Positions 50,475-58,925 of a stretch of 64,000 bases of DNA are shown one piece after another. Position 1 is the stretch's first letter. Each line of letters starts with the position of its first letter. Made by a program: the position numbers and the translations under genes. Under the pieces are notes generated by a model that did not search any database, had not been told where the DNA came from, and saw only the letters and a program-made list of their open reading frames with translations. The DNA is taken from the NCBI RefSeq assembly GCF_014203795.1, contig NZ_JACHJU010000003.1, forward strand, positions 744,001 through 808,000. Direction: 5' to 3'. Origin of the DNA: Streptosporangium album. GTDB taxonomy: Bacteria; Actinomycetota; Actinomycetes; Streptosporangiales; Streptosporangiaceae.

Positions 50475-51350
50475 GTGGCAACGACCCGCAGGCTCCCCGG
50501 CCCCTTCACCCGTCCGCTCCGGCTCCCCGGACCGGCCAGGCTGCTCGGCTCCCCCCTGGCGTGGCTGTTCGCCCTGTTCAGTGTGGCCGTCGCGGTGTGG
50601 ATGCTGCTGACCTCGCTCAAGTCCACCCGCGCGATCTTCGCCGAGCCCTGGTCGCTGCCGGCCGACCCGCAGTGGGACAACTACGCCCGCGCCTGGACCG
50701 CCAGCGACTTCGCCGGCGCCACCCTCAACACGGTGGTCCTGGTCTTCGGCGCGGCGGCCACCACGATCGCGCTGTCGGCTCCGGCCGCCTACGCGCTGAG
50801 CCGGATCCTCACCCGTTGGAACAGCGGTCTCACCGCGTTCTTCGCGCTCGGCCTCGGCATCCCCTCACAGGTCATCGTCCTGCCGCTGTACGTGATGATG
50901 AACGCGCTCTACCTCGTCGACAGTCTGACCGGCATGTGGATCCTCTACGTCGCGACCTCGGTGCCGTTCACGGTCTTCTTCCTGACCGGCTTCTTCGGCT
51001 CGCTGCCCAGGGAACTGGAGGAGGCCGCGGCGCTCGACGGGGCCTCCCCCAACCGCACGTTCTGGCAGATCATGCTGCCGCTCGCGCGCAGCGGCATCAT
51101 CACCGTGATGATCCTCAACGTCATCCAGCACTGGGGCGAGACGTTGTTCGGCCTGATCTTCCTGCAGAGCGAGGAGAACGCCACGCTCTCCCTCGCCCTG
51201 CTGGGCTTCCTGCAGCGGATGCAGTTCAACGGCGCCGACTGGGGCGGCCTGTTCGCCGGGGTCTGCATGGTCGTGCTGCCGGTCCTCGCCTGTTATATCT
51301 GGCTCGGCCGGCGGATCATCGAAGGCATGACCCTCGGTTCGGTGAAATGA
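50475..51350 (+). CDS. sugar ABC transporter permease 2 (CUT1)
   Basis: A 291-residue MalG-type permease with six helices. FFGSLPRELEEAAALDGASPNRTFWQIMLPLA is the EAA loop, with the conserved Gly; the N-terminal GSPLAWLFALFSVAVAVWMLLTSLKSTRAIFAEPW is typical of CUT1 G-subunits. GTG 50475 follows AAAGGAG. It completes the membrane part of the importer. Confidence 0.93.
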   Translation: MATTRRLPGPFTRPLRLPGPARLLGSPLAWLFALFSVAVAVWMLLTSLKSTRAIFAEPWSLPADPQWDNYARAWTASDFAGATLNTVVLVFGAAATTIALSAPAAYALSRILTRWNSGLTAFFALGLGIPSQVIVLPLYVMMNALYLVDSLTGMWILYVATSVPFTVFFLTGFFGSLPRELEEAAALDGASPNRTFWQIMLPLARSGIITVMILNVIQHWGETLFGLIFLQSEENATLSLALLGFLQRMQFNGADWGGLFAGVCMVVLPVLACYIWLGRRIIEGMTLGSVK

Positions 51351-51361
51351 GGACCCACCCC

Positions 51362-52456
51362 ATGTCGGAGACGCGAGAGCTGAAGTTCCGCAGGCTCGCC
51401 ACCGAACTCCGCGCAGAGATCCGCTCGGGCCTCTGGGCGGCCGGCGCCAAGCTGCCCACCGAGCAGGAGATCTCCCGCACCCACGGGGTCAGTCTCACCA
51501 CGGTCCGCCGCGCGGTGGACGAACTCGTCGAGGAGGGGCTCGTGGTCCGGCGGCAGGGGGCGGGCACCTTCATGGTCCAGCAGGCCCCGGCCGTCCGGGG
51601 CGAGGCCGCGCTCGTCGGCGTGGTCGTGCCGGACACCACGCTGTACTACCCGAAGGTCCTGGAAGGCATCGAGGAGGCGCTGACCGCCGCCGGAGCGCGG
51701 CTGATGCTGGCCTGCTCCCGCTACCGGCCGGCCGAGGAGGAGGCCGCGCTGCGGCGGATGCTCGACTCCGGCGTGGACGGCCTGCTCGTCGTCCCCACGC
51801 TCATCGGCCGCGCGGACCCCGCGGCCGTCATCGACCGCCTGACCGGCCTGCCGGTGCCCGCCGTACTGATCGAACGAGGCCTGGACTCCGGTGACGACCC
51901 CAGCGAGCACGTCCGCACCGACCACGTGGCCGGAGGCTACGCGGCCGTGCTCCACCTCGCCGCGCTCGGCCACACCCGGCTGGCCCTGCTCACCCGCTCG
52001 GGCAACCCCACCAGCGCGCCGGTCGGCCGGGGCTTCGAGAAGGCGGTGGCGGACCTGGGCCTGTGGACCGCCGAACCGTTCTCCACCCCGCAGAGTGAGT
52101 GGAGCGCCGATGTCGCCGACGGACAGGTACGCCGCGTGACGTCCGAGGGCGCCACGGCCGTGGTCTGCTTCGGAGACCGTGAGGCCATCATGGTGGTATC
52201 CGCCGCCCGGCGGGTCGGCCTGGCCGTGCCTGAGGACCTGGCGATCGTCGCCTACGACGACGAGATCGCCGAACTGGCGGAGGTGCCGCTCACCGCGGTC
52301 TCCCCGCCCAAACGACATCTCGGCCGCCACGCGGCCGAGCTCCTGCTCCGCCGCCTGCGCGAGCCGGACCTGCCCAGACACCAGGTACGGCTGCGCCCCG
52401 GCATCGTCGTGCGCCAATCGTGTGGCGCCTCGTTGAGAGAGATCACAAGTGACTGA
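51362..52456 (+). CDS. GntR-LacI hybrid transcriptional regulator
   Basis: A 364-residue regulator of AraR-like design: an N-terminal GntR winged helix (1-75, RRLATELRAEIRSGLWAAGAKLPTEQEISRTHGVSLTTVRRAVDELVEEGLVVRRQGAGTF) joined to a LacI-type periplasmic-binding ligand domain (ALVGVVVPDTTLYYPKVLEGIEEAL, VCFGDREAIMVVSAARRVGLAVPEDLAIVAYDD, LRPGIVVRQSCG). It lies within the operon and should repress it until a sugar binds; the GTTGACTT repeat at 48125 is a candidate site. Confidence 0.9.
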   Translation: MSETRELKFRRLATELRAEIRSGLWAAGAKLPTEQEISRTHGVSLTTVRRAVDELVEEGLVVRRQGAGTFMVQQAPAVRGEAALVGVVVPDTTLYYPKVLEGIEEALTAAGARLMLACSRYRPAEEEAALRRMLDSGVDGLLVVPTLIGRADPAAVIDRLTGLPVPAVLIERGLDSGDDPSEHVRTDHVAGGYAAVLHLAALGHTRLALLTRSGNPTSAPVGRGFEKAVADLGLWTAEPFSTPQSEWSADVADGQVRRVTSEGATAVVCFGDREAIMVVSAARRVGLAVPEDLAIVAYDDEIAELAEVPLTAVSPPKRHLGRHAAELLLRRLREPDLPRHQVRLRPGIVVRQSCGASLREITSD

Positions 52457-53459
52457 AATCCGTCTGGGTCTGATCGGCGCGGGCGCCGTCGGCGTCCTGC
52501 ACGCCGACGCGTCGCTCCGGGTGCCCGGCCTCCGGGTGGGCGCCGTCTGCGACGTGAACCTGGAGACCGCGCGCCGGGTCGCCGCGCCCCACGGCGTCCC
52601 GGTACACGTCGACCACCGTGACCTGATCGCCTCGGGTGAGGTGGACGCCGTGGTGGTCAACACCCCGCACGCGCTGCACACCGCGATCGTGCGCGACGCG
52701 GCGGCGGCCGGACTGCACGTCCTGGTCGAGAAACCCATGGCCACCTCGCTCGCCGACTGTGACCTGATGATCGACGCCTGTGCGGCCGCCGGGGTACGGC
52801 TGGCCGTCGGGCACATCCAGCGCTTCCTGCCCGACAAGGTCGCGGCGATGACCGCGCTGGCGGCCGGGGAGATCGGCGAGCCGCTGATGATGTCCGACCG
52901 GCGCGGCTCCGACTACCGGCCCGGCTCACGTCCCGGCTGGTTCCTCGACCCGGAGATCTCCGGCGGAGGGGTGTTCATCAACATCGGCGCGCACAGCGTG
53001 GACCGGCTGGTGTGGCTGTCCGGCCGCCGGGTCGAGCAGGTGGAGGCCTCGCTGGCCAGCTCCCTGGACGGCTCGCCGGTCGAGACCGACGTGCTGGCCA
53101 GGCTGGTCCTGTCCGGTGGCCTGATCGCGCAGGTCACGGTGACCAGCACCGGCCCGCCGGCCCCGCACGACGAGGTCGTCGTCATCGGCGAGACCGGCAC
53201 GCTGTCGATCTCCTCCCAGACCGGTACGGCGCTGCACCGGGACGGCGTGACCACCTGGCTGCACCGGCCGGACGACGACGACGTCCCCGCGGCCTTCGCC
53301 GCCCAGCTCGCCGACTTCGCCGACGCCGTACGGACCGGCCGGGAGCCCGCGGTGACCGGCGCGCACGGGCGGTACGTGCTGGAGGTCGTGCTGGCGGCCT
53401 ACGCCTCGGCGGCGAGTGGGGCCTCGGTGGGGGCGGGGCGCGTCATTGGCCAGCCATGA
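52449..53459 (+). CDS. Gfo/Idh/MocA family dehydrogenase
   Basis: A 336-residue NAD(P)-dependent sugar dehydrogenase. LGLIGAGAVGVLHADA is the Rossmann loop, HVLVEKPMATSLADCD carries the EKP motif whose Lys takes part in catalysis, and GGGVFINIGAHSVDRLVWL is the C-terminal substrate site with His. Members oxidise sugar hydroxyls (for instance at C3). Its start overlaps the regulator gene by 8 bases. Placed with a lyase, sulfatase and isomerase-like protein, it likely acts on imported uronic acid-containing sugars. Confidence 0.9.
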   Translation: MTEIRLGLIGAGAVGVLHADASLRVPGLRVGAVCDVNLETARRVAAPHGVPVHVDHRDLIASGEVDAVVVNTPHALHTAIVRDAAAAGLHVLVEKPMATSLADCDLMIDACAAAGVRLAVGHIQRFLPDKVAAMTALAAGEIGEPLMMSDRRGSDYRPGSRPGWFLDPEISGGGVFINIGAHSVDRLVWLSGRRVEQVEASLASSLDGSPVETDVLARLVLSGGLIAQVTVTSTGPPAPHDEVVVIGETGTLSISSQTGTALHRDGVTTWLHRPDDDDVPAAFAAQLADFADAVRTGREPAVTGAHGRYVLEVVLAAYASAASGASVGAGRVIGQP

Positions 53460-54882
53460 TCCCGACCGGCCCAACGTCCTGCTCATCCTGAGCGACGACC
53501 AGGGCCCGTGGGCCATGGGCTGCGCGGGCAACGACGACATCCACACCCCCGCGCTCGACGCCCTGGCGGCTTCGGGCGTGCGGCTGTCGCGGTTCTTCTG
53601 CGCCTCCCCGGTGTGCTCCCCGGCCCGCGCGTCGCTGTTCACCGGAGAGATCCCGTCCCAGCACGGCGTGCACGACTGGATCAGCCAGGGGCACGTGGGC
53701 GACGGCGGGGTGGACTTCCTGGCCGGGTGCAGGCTCTTCACCGACGACCTGCACGACGCGGGGTACCGGCTCGGCCTGGTGGGCAAGTGGCACCTGGGCG
53801 CCAACGACCGGCCCCGGCCGGGGTTCGTGCGCTGGCTGGCGCACGAGAGCGGCGGCGGGCCGTACCTGGACGCGGTCCTCTACGACGAGGGCGAGCGGGT
53901 CGAGGCTCCCGGATATCTCACCGACGTGCTGACCGGCGAGGCGTGCGCGTTCCTGTCGGGCGAGGCGGAGCACGAGGAGCCGTTCTACCTGTCACTGCAC
54001 TACACCGCGCCGCACACGCCGTGGAAGGGACAGCACCCACAGGCGTTCGAGGCGCTCTACGACGGCTGCGCGTTCGACTCCTGCCCGCAGGGGCCGCCGC
54101 ACCCCTGGCAGCCGGTGGGCCCGGACGGGGCCCCGATCGGCGGCGAGCCCGACGTGCGCGCCGCGCTGACCGGCTATTTCGCGGCGGTGTCGGCGATGGA
54201 CGCCGGGATCGGCCGGGTGCTGTCCCGGCTGGCGGAGCTGGGGCTCACGGAGTCGACGCTGGTGGTCTTCACCAGTGACAACGGCTTCAACTGCGGCCAT
54301 CACGGGATCTGGGGCAAGGGCAACGGCACCTTCCCGCAGAACGTCTACGACAGCTCGGTCATGGTCCCGGCGATCGTGAGCCAGCCGGGACGCGTCCCCG
54401 GGGGCCGGGTGTGCGAGGCGCTGCTGTCGGCCTACGACCTGCGGCCCACACTGCTGGAACATCTCGGGCTTCCCGCCGTCGACGGATCCCGGCCCGGACG
54501 GTCGTTCGCCGACATCCTCGACGGCTCGCCGGGCGAGAACCGGTCGCGGGTGGTGGTGTTCGACGAGTACGGGCCGGTGCGGATGATCCGGACCGAAGAG
54601 TGGAAATACGTGCACCGGCATCCGTACGGCCCGCACGAGCTCTACGATCTGGTGGCCGATCCGGGCGAGAACCGGAACCTCGCCGCCGCCCCTGAGGCGG
54701 AGGCCGTGCGCACCGGTCTGGCCGGAGAGCTGGATGCCTGGTTCGCCCTGTACGTCGACCCGGCGGCGGACGGCCGGGGGCTGCCCGTCAACGGCTCCGG
54801 CCAGACCGCGCCGCTACGGCCGGGCTCCGGACTCGGGGCCTTTGCGGCTGCGCCGTTCCCGACGGTCCCCCGCTACGGATGA
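53416..54882 (+). CDS. type I sulfatase, cytoplasmic
   Basis: A 488-residue alkaline-phosphatase-fold sulfatase. PNVLLILSDDQG gives the metal Asp pair, CSPARASLFTG (Cys67 in this numbering) is the CxPxR site that must be turned into formylglycine, GKWHLG and FTSDNGFNCGHHGIWGKG supply the Lys, Asp, Asn and His. No signal peptide is seen, so desulfation should happen inside the cell after import. The true start is GTG 53416 or TTG 53446, both overlapping the Gfo/Idh gene. The formylglycine enzyme is not in the window. Confidence 0.92.
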   Translation: MGPRWGRGASLASHDPDRPNVLLILSDDQGPWAMGCAGNDDIHTPALDALAASGVRLSRFFCASPVCSPARASLFTGEIPSQHGVHDWISQGHVGDGGVDFLAGCRLFTDDLHDAGYRLGLVGKWHLGANDRPRPGFVRWLAHESGGGPYLDAVLYDEGERVEAPGYLTDVLTGEACAFLSGEAEHEEPFYLSLHYTAPHTPWKGQHPQAFEALYDGCAFDSCPQGPPHPWQPVGPDGAPIGGEPDVRAALTGYFAAVSAMDAGIGRVLSRLAELGLTESTLVVFTSDNGFNCGHHGIWGKGNGTFPQNVYDSSVMVPAIVSQPGRVPGGRVCEALLSAYDLRPTLLEHLGLPAVDGSRPGRSFADILDGSPGENRSRVVVFDEYGPVRMIRTEEWKYVHRHPYGPHELYDLVADPGENRNLAAAPEAEAVRTGLAGELDAWFALYVDPAADGRGLPVNGSGQTAPLRPGSGLGAFAAAPFPTVPRYG

Positions 54883-54916
54883 GAAGCCGTCCTTCCAGAG
54901 AGCACATGGAGCCTGA

Positions 54917-55777
54917 TTGAAACTGTCCTTCAGCACACTGGGCCTGCCCGGCGCGGGACTGTCCGAGGCGATCAGGATCGCGACGGCGTGCCGGTGCGAC
55001 GGGCTGGAGCTGCGTCTCCACCCCGATACCGGTGTCCACGCCGGCCTGCCGGGGGCGGGCGCCCGCCGTACGGCGCCGCCGGCACCCGGGGCTTCCGGAC
55101 CGGAGTGGCGGGCGGGGACGCCCGCGGCGGTGGAGCGGGCCGGCCCGCCCGCCGACCGGCCACGGGTCCGGGCGGCGCTGGCCGCCGCCGGGCTGGAGAT
55201 CTCGGCCCTGGCCGGATACACCGGGATCTGCGCGCCGGGGGACGACGGGCCGGTGATCGAGGCGCTGGCGGCCGAACTGGTCCTCGCCGCCGACCTCGGA
55301 GCCACGGGGGTGCGGGTGTTCCCCAAGGGAGAGGATCCGGCGGTCGGGGCGCGGCGACTGAGGGCGATGGCGCCGGAGGCCCGGCGGCTCGGCGTGCGGG
55401 TGCTGGTGGAGACGCACGACGCGATGCCCACCGGCACGGCCGTGGCGCGGCTGCTCGACGAGACCGGTGAGCCGGAGGTCACCGGGGCGATCTGGGACCT
55501 GCTCCACCCGTGGCGGCACGGCGAGGATCCGGCGGACACGCTCGCGGCCCTCGGCGAGCACCTCGCCTACGTACAGGTCAAGGACGCCGGGCCCGACCTG
55601 ACGCCGGTCCCGATGGGGCAGGGCGAGGTCCCGCTGGAGGAGGCGGGGACGCTGCTGCGTGAGCGGGGATACGACGGCTGGGTGTCGCTGGAGTGGGAGC
55701 GCACCTGGTATCCGCACGTCGCGCCCGTGGAGGAGGTGATCCCCGGGGCGCTGGCCTGGGTGCGCCGCTTCTCCTGA
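54917..55777 (+). CDS. TIM-barrel sugar phosphate isomerase/epimerase family protein
   Basis: A 286-residue AP-endonuclease-2-fold protein. The metal-site candidates are Glu165 (LVETHDAM), Asp194 and His197 (IWDLLHPW) and Glu259 (VSLEWE), with Lys222 near. A Pro/Ala-rich stretch of about 35 residues (45-80) is inserted after the first strands. Members are xylose-isomerase-like isomerases, epimerases and, in some pathways, beta-eliminating lyases acting on 3-keto sugars. It is the last gene of the operon; TTG 54917 follows GGAG. Confidence 0.85.
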   Translation: MKLSFSTLGLPGAGLSEAIRIATACRCDGLELRLHPDTGVHAGLPGAGARRTAPPAPGASGPEWRAGTPAAVERAGPPADRPRVRAALAAAGLEISALAGYTGICAPGDDGPVIEALAAELVLAADLGATGVRVFPKGEDPAVGARRLRAMAPEARRLGVRVLVETHDAMPTGTAVARLLDETGEPEVTGAIWDLLHPWRHGEDPADTLAALGEHLAYVQVKDAGPDLTPVPMGQGEVPLEEAGTLLRERGYDGWVSLEWERTWYPHVAPVEEVIPGALAWVRRFS

Positions 55778-55884
55778 GCCGTGCCTACCGGCGGTGTACC
55801 CCTGGGCGCCCGCCTACCGGTGATCTCCGCCGGGATCGTCGGTCGTAGGCTGGGCCTGCGGGGCGAAAAACAGGAGGTTTCATC

Positions 55885-56859
55885 ATGGAATACACACGTC
55901 TTGGATCAACTGGGACGAAAGTGTCGAGGATCTGCCTGGGCATGATGAGCTACGGCGATCCGGCCAGGGGCAGTGACTGGATCCTCGACGAGGCCGCCGC
56001 GGAGCCGATCGTGCGCCGGGCCGCCGACGCCGGGGTGACGTTCTTCGACACCGCCGACGTCTACTCCGCCGGCAGCAGCGAGGAGGTCACCGGCCGCCTG
56101 CTCCGTAAGATCTTCCCCGGCCGGGACGACTATGTGCTGGCCACCAAGGTCTTCTTCCCCGTGGGCAAGGGCGTCAACGACAGCGGCCTGTCGCGCAAGC
56201 ACATCCACTCCGCCATCGACGGCTCGCTGCGCCGTCTGGGCACCGACTACGTCGACCTGTACCAGATCCACCGCTGGGACTCCGAGACGCCGATCGAGGA
56301 GACCATGCTGGCCCTGCACGACGTGGTCCGCGCGGGCAAGGCCCGCTACATCGGCGCCTCCACGATGAGCGCCTGGCAGTTCGCCAAGGCCCAGCACGTG
56401 GCCGAGGTCAACGGCTGGACGAAGTTCGTCACCATGCAGAACCACTACAACCTGCTCTACCGGGAGGAGGAGCGGGAGATGAACCCGCTCTGCGCCGACC
56501 AGGGCGTGGGCCTGATCCCGTGGAGCCCGCTGGCCCGGGGTCTGCTCGCCCGCGCCGGGGCCGGCGAGGCGACCACCCGCGCCGAGAGCGACCAGCACAT
56601 CGGTTTCCTCTACACCGACGAGGACAACGACCGTCAGATCCTCGACCGGGTCGCCCAGGTGGCCCGGGACCGTGAGGTCCCCCCGGCCCAGGTGGCGCTG
56701 GCCTGGCTGCTCCGCCAGCCGGTCGTGTCGGCTCCGATCGTCGGCGCGACCAAGGACAGGCACGTCGAGGACGCCGTCGCCGCGGTGGACCTGGCCCTGA
56801 CGGACAAGGAGCTCGCCTTCCTGGCCGAGCCGTACCGCCCGCACGCCGCCGCCCAGTGA
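55885..56859 (+). CDS. aldo/keto reductase
   Basis: A 324-residue NADP-dependent reductase with the catalytic set Asp55, Tyr60 (FFDTADVY), Lys88 (LATKVFF) and His129 (YQIHRW). TRLGSTGTKVSRICLGMMSYGD is the typical start of the AKR11/12-like family; SAPIVGATKDRHVEDAVAAVDLAL is near the C-terminus. AGGAGG precedes the ATG. It follows the sugar operon after 107 bases and could reduce sugar aldehydes, but it has its own promoter region. Confidence 0.92.
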   Translation: MEYTRLGSTGTKVSRICLGMMSYGDPARGSDWILDEAAAEPIVRRAADAGVTFFDTADVYSAGSSEEVTGRLLRKIFPGRDDYVLATKVFFPVGKGVNDSGLSRKHIHSAIDGSLRRLGTDYVDLYQIHRWDSETPIEETMLALHDVVRAGKARYIGASTMSAWQFAKAQHVAEVNGWTKFVTMQNHYNLLYREEEREMNPLCADQGVGLIPWSPLARGLLARAGAGEATTRAESDQHIGFLYTDEDNDRQILDRVAQVARDREVPPAQVALAWLLRQPVVSAPIVGATKDRHVEDAVAAVDLALTDKELAFLAEPYRPHAAAQ

Positions 56860-56928
56860 CGCCCGCGTTCACCCGTCCCCGAAGGGACCGGGATTCCCCG
56901 GGCCGGCCGGACCTCACCGGGGGACGGC

Positions 56929-58071
56929 TCAGGTCAGGACGGCGTCCAGGAGCAGGGAGCCGGCGCCGAGCAGCGCGGCGTCGGGGCCCGCGCGGGTGAC
57001 GGCGATCTCCAGGTCGCGGGTGGCCAGCGGCAGGCAGCGCTCGTAGACGGCGGCGCGGATCGAGGAGATCAACGGCTCGGCCGTGGACAGGCTGCCGCCG
57101 ACCACGATGGCGTCGGGGTTGAGGAAGTTCACCAGGACGGTGAGCACCTCGCCGATGAGCCGGCCGGCGTTCCTGACCAGGGCGGTGGCCTCGGGCACGC
57201 CGTCGTTGACGGCGGCGACGACGTCGGCGGGCCGCCGTACGGCGATGCCCTGCTCGGCCAGGGCGCCCATCAGCGCCGCCCCGCTGGCATAGGCCTCCAG
57301 ACAGTCGGGGTGGCCGCAGGAGCACACGACGGAGGAGTCGGACCTGACCCGGACGTGGCTGATGTCGCCGGCCGCCCCCCTCCCCCGGTGCAGGCGGCCG
57401 TCGACGATCACGCCGCACCCTATGCCGCTGCCGGCCTTCAGCACCATGAGGTTGTCGCAGCCCGGCCATGCGCGGGCTTCGCCCACGGCCATGAGGTTGG
57501 CGTCGTTCTCGACGAGCACCGGCAGGTCGTAACGCGCGCCGAGATACTCGGCGACGGGGAAGTTGTTCCAGCCGGGCATGCGTGAAGGGGACACCACGCG
57601 GCCGTCGGCGGGGTCCACGGGCCCGGGGATGCCGGTGCCGATCCCGCGCAGGGGGACGCCGGGCGGGCCGTGGACCAGCAGCAGCTCGTCGAACGCGTCC
57701 GCCACCCAGTCCAGGGTCGCCTCCGGGCCCAGCGTGATGTCGCAGGGGCGCTCCTCGACGACCAGCGGGGTGCCGCTGAGGTCGAGCAGGCCGAGGCGGG
57801 CGTGGCGTGCTCCGAGGTCGGCCACCGCGAGCAGCCCGGCGGTGGGACTGACCTGGAGCCGTCGTGGCCGCCGCCCGCCCCGGGAGGTTCCGGCCCCCTC
57901 CTCCACGAGCAGCCCGGCGCCGATCAGCTCCTCGACACGCAGGGAGACACTCGACGCCGCAAGGCCGGAGAGGCGGGCCAGCTCGGCGCGTGACTCGGCG
58001 TGGCCGGTGGCGACGAGGCGCAGGAGATCGCCTTGGGCACCCCGCACGGGCAACCTCTCTTTGCCTGACAT
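56929..58071 (-). CDS. ROK family transcriptional regulator
   Basis: A 380-residue NagC/XylR-type repressor: an N-terminal MarR-like helix-turn-helix (RAELARLSGLAASSVSLRVEELIGAGLLVEEG) and a ROK sugar-kinase fold (GIGTGIPGPVDP, LVENDANLMAVGEARAW, LKAGSGIGCGVIVDGRLHRG). CSCGHPDCLE is the CxCGxxGCxE zinc motif with Asp in one place. It is divergent from the amino-acid transporter operon, yet ROK proteins sense sugars, so the sugar locus 8 kb away is also a candidate target. Confidence 0.92.
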   Translation of the reverse strand: MSGKERLPVRGAQGDLLRLVATGHAESRAELARLSGLAASSVSLRVEELIGAGLLVEEGAGTSRGGRRPRRLQVSPTAGLLAVADLGARHARLGLLDLSGTPLVVEERPCDITLGPEATLDWVADAFDELLLVHGPPGVPLRGIGTGIPGPVDPADGRVVSPSRMPGWNNFPVAEYLGARYDLPVLVENDANLMAVGEARAWPGCDNLMVLKAGSGIGCGVIVDGRLHRGRGAAGDISHVRVRSDSSVVCSCGHPDCLEAYASGAALMGALAEQGIAVRRPADVVAAVNDGVPEATALVRNAGRLIGEVLTVLVNFLNPDAIVVGGSLSTAEPLISSIRAAVYERCLPLATRDLEIAVTRAGPDAALLGAGSLLLDAVLT

Positions 58072-58111
58072 GAACAGAGGAATACCACGTCTGTACTTAC
58101 TACGGCAAAGT

Positions 58112-58141
58112 GTTGACTTCGGCCATAATCATCCGTTACGT
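58112..58141 (+). promoter_or_regulatory. candidate promoter of the amino-acid transporter operon
   Basis: TTGACT (58113-58118) and TTACGT (58136-58141) are 17 bases apart, 35 bases before the first start. The 11-base GTTGACTTCGG here is also found at 48136-48146 in the sugar operon promoter. Confidence 0.45.
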
Positions 58142-58175
58142 TCCGCTTTGTCTTCGATTTCGAAGGAAGATGGCA

Positions 58176-58904
58176 ATGATTCAGGTGCAAAGGCTGAACA
58201 AATGGTTCGGCGATCATCACGTGCTGCGCGACATCGATCTTGAGGTTGCGCAGGGCGAGGTCGTCGTGGTCATCGGCCCCTCGGGGTCGGGCAAGTCCAC
58301 GCTGTGCCGCTGCCTGAACCGGCTGGAGAGCGCAGGCTCGGGCGAGATCCTCATCGACGGGGTCCCCGCCCCGGTGGAGGGCCGCGAACTGGCCCGCCTC
58401 CGGGCCGACGTCGGCATGGTCTTCCAGTCGTTCAACCTCTTCCAGCACAAGAGCGTCCTGGAGAACGTCATGCTCGCGCCGGTGAAGGTGCGGGGCGTCA
58501 GCCGTGCCGAGGCGGAGAGCACCGCCCGGGAGCTGCTGGCGCGCGTCGGCATCGCCGAGCAGGCCGCGAAGCTGCCCGCGCAGCTCTCGGGCGGCCAGCA
58601 GCAGCGGGCGGCCATCGCCCGCGCGCTCGCCATGCGTCCCAAGGTGATGCTCTTCGACGAGCCCACCTCGGCGCTCGATCCCGAGATGGTCGGCGAGGTC
58701 CTGGACGTGATGGTCCAGCTCGCCGCCGACGGCATGACCATGGTCGTCGTCACTCACGAGATGGGCTTCGCCCGCAGGGCCGCCGACCGGGTGGTCTTCA
58801 TGGACGACGGCCAGATCGTCGAGTCGGCCGAGCCGGACGCCTTCTTCGAAGCTCCCACGACAGACCGGGCCAGGGACTTCCTGGCCAAGGTACTCACGCA
58901 CTGA
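58176..58904 (+). CDS. polar amino acid ABC transporter ATP-binding protein
   Basis: A 242-residue ATPase (PAAT/GlnQ type). GPSGSGKSTLC is Walker A, FQSFNLFQHKSVLENVMLAP the Q-loop region, LSGGQQQRAAIARALA the signature, and VMLFDEPTSALDPEMVGEVL Walker B. ATG 58176 has AAGGAAG six bases upstream; the in-frame ATG 58170 does not. First gene of an operon for import of glutamate, glutamine, aspartate or asparagine. Confidence 0.95.
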   Translation: MIQVQRLNKWFGDHHVLRDIDLEVAQGEVVVVIGPSGSGKSTLCRCLNRLESAGSGEILIDGVPAPVEGRELARLRADVGMVFQSFNLFQHKSVLENVMLAPVKVRGVSRAEAESTARELLARVGIAEQAAKLPAQLSGGQQQRAAIARALAMRPKVMLFDEPTSALDPEMVGEVLDVMVQLAADGMTMVVVTHEMGFARRAADRVVFMDDGQIVESAEPDAFFEAPTTDRARDFLAKVLTH

Positions 58905-58925
58905 TCGCAAAGGATGGTGGGCCCG

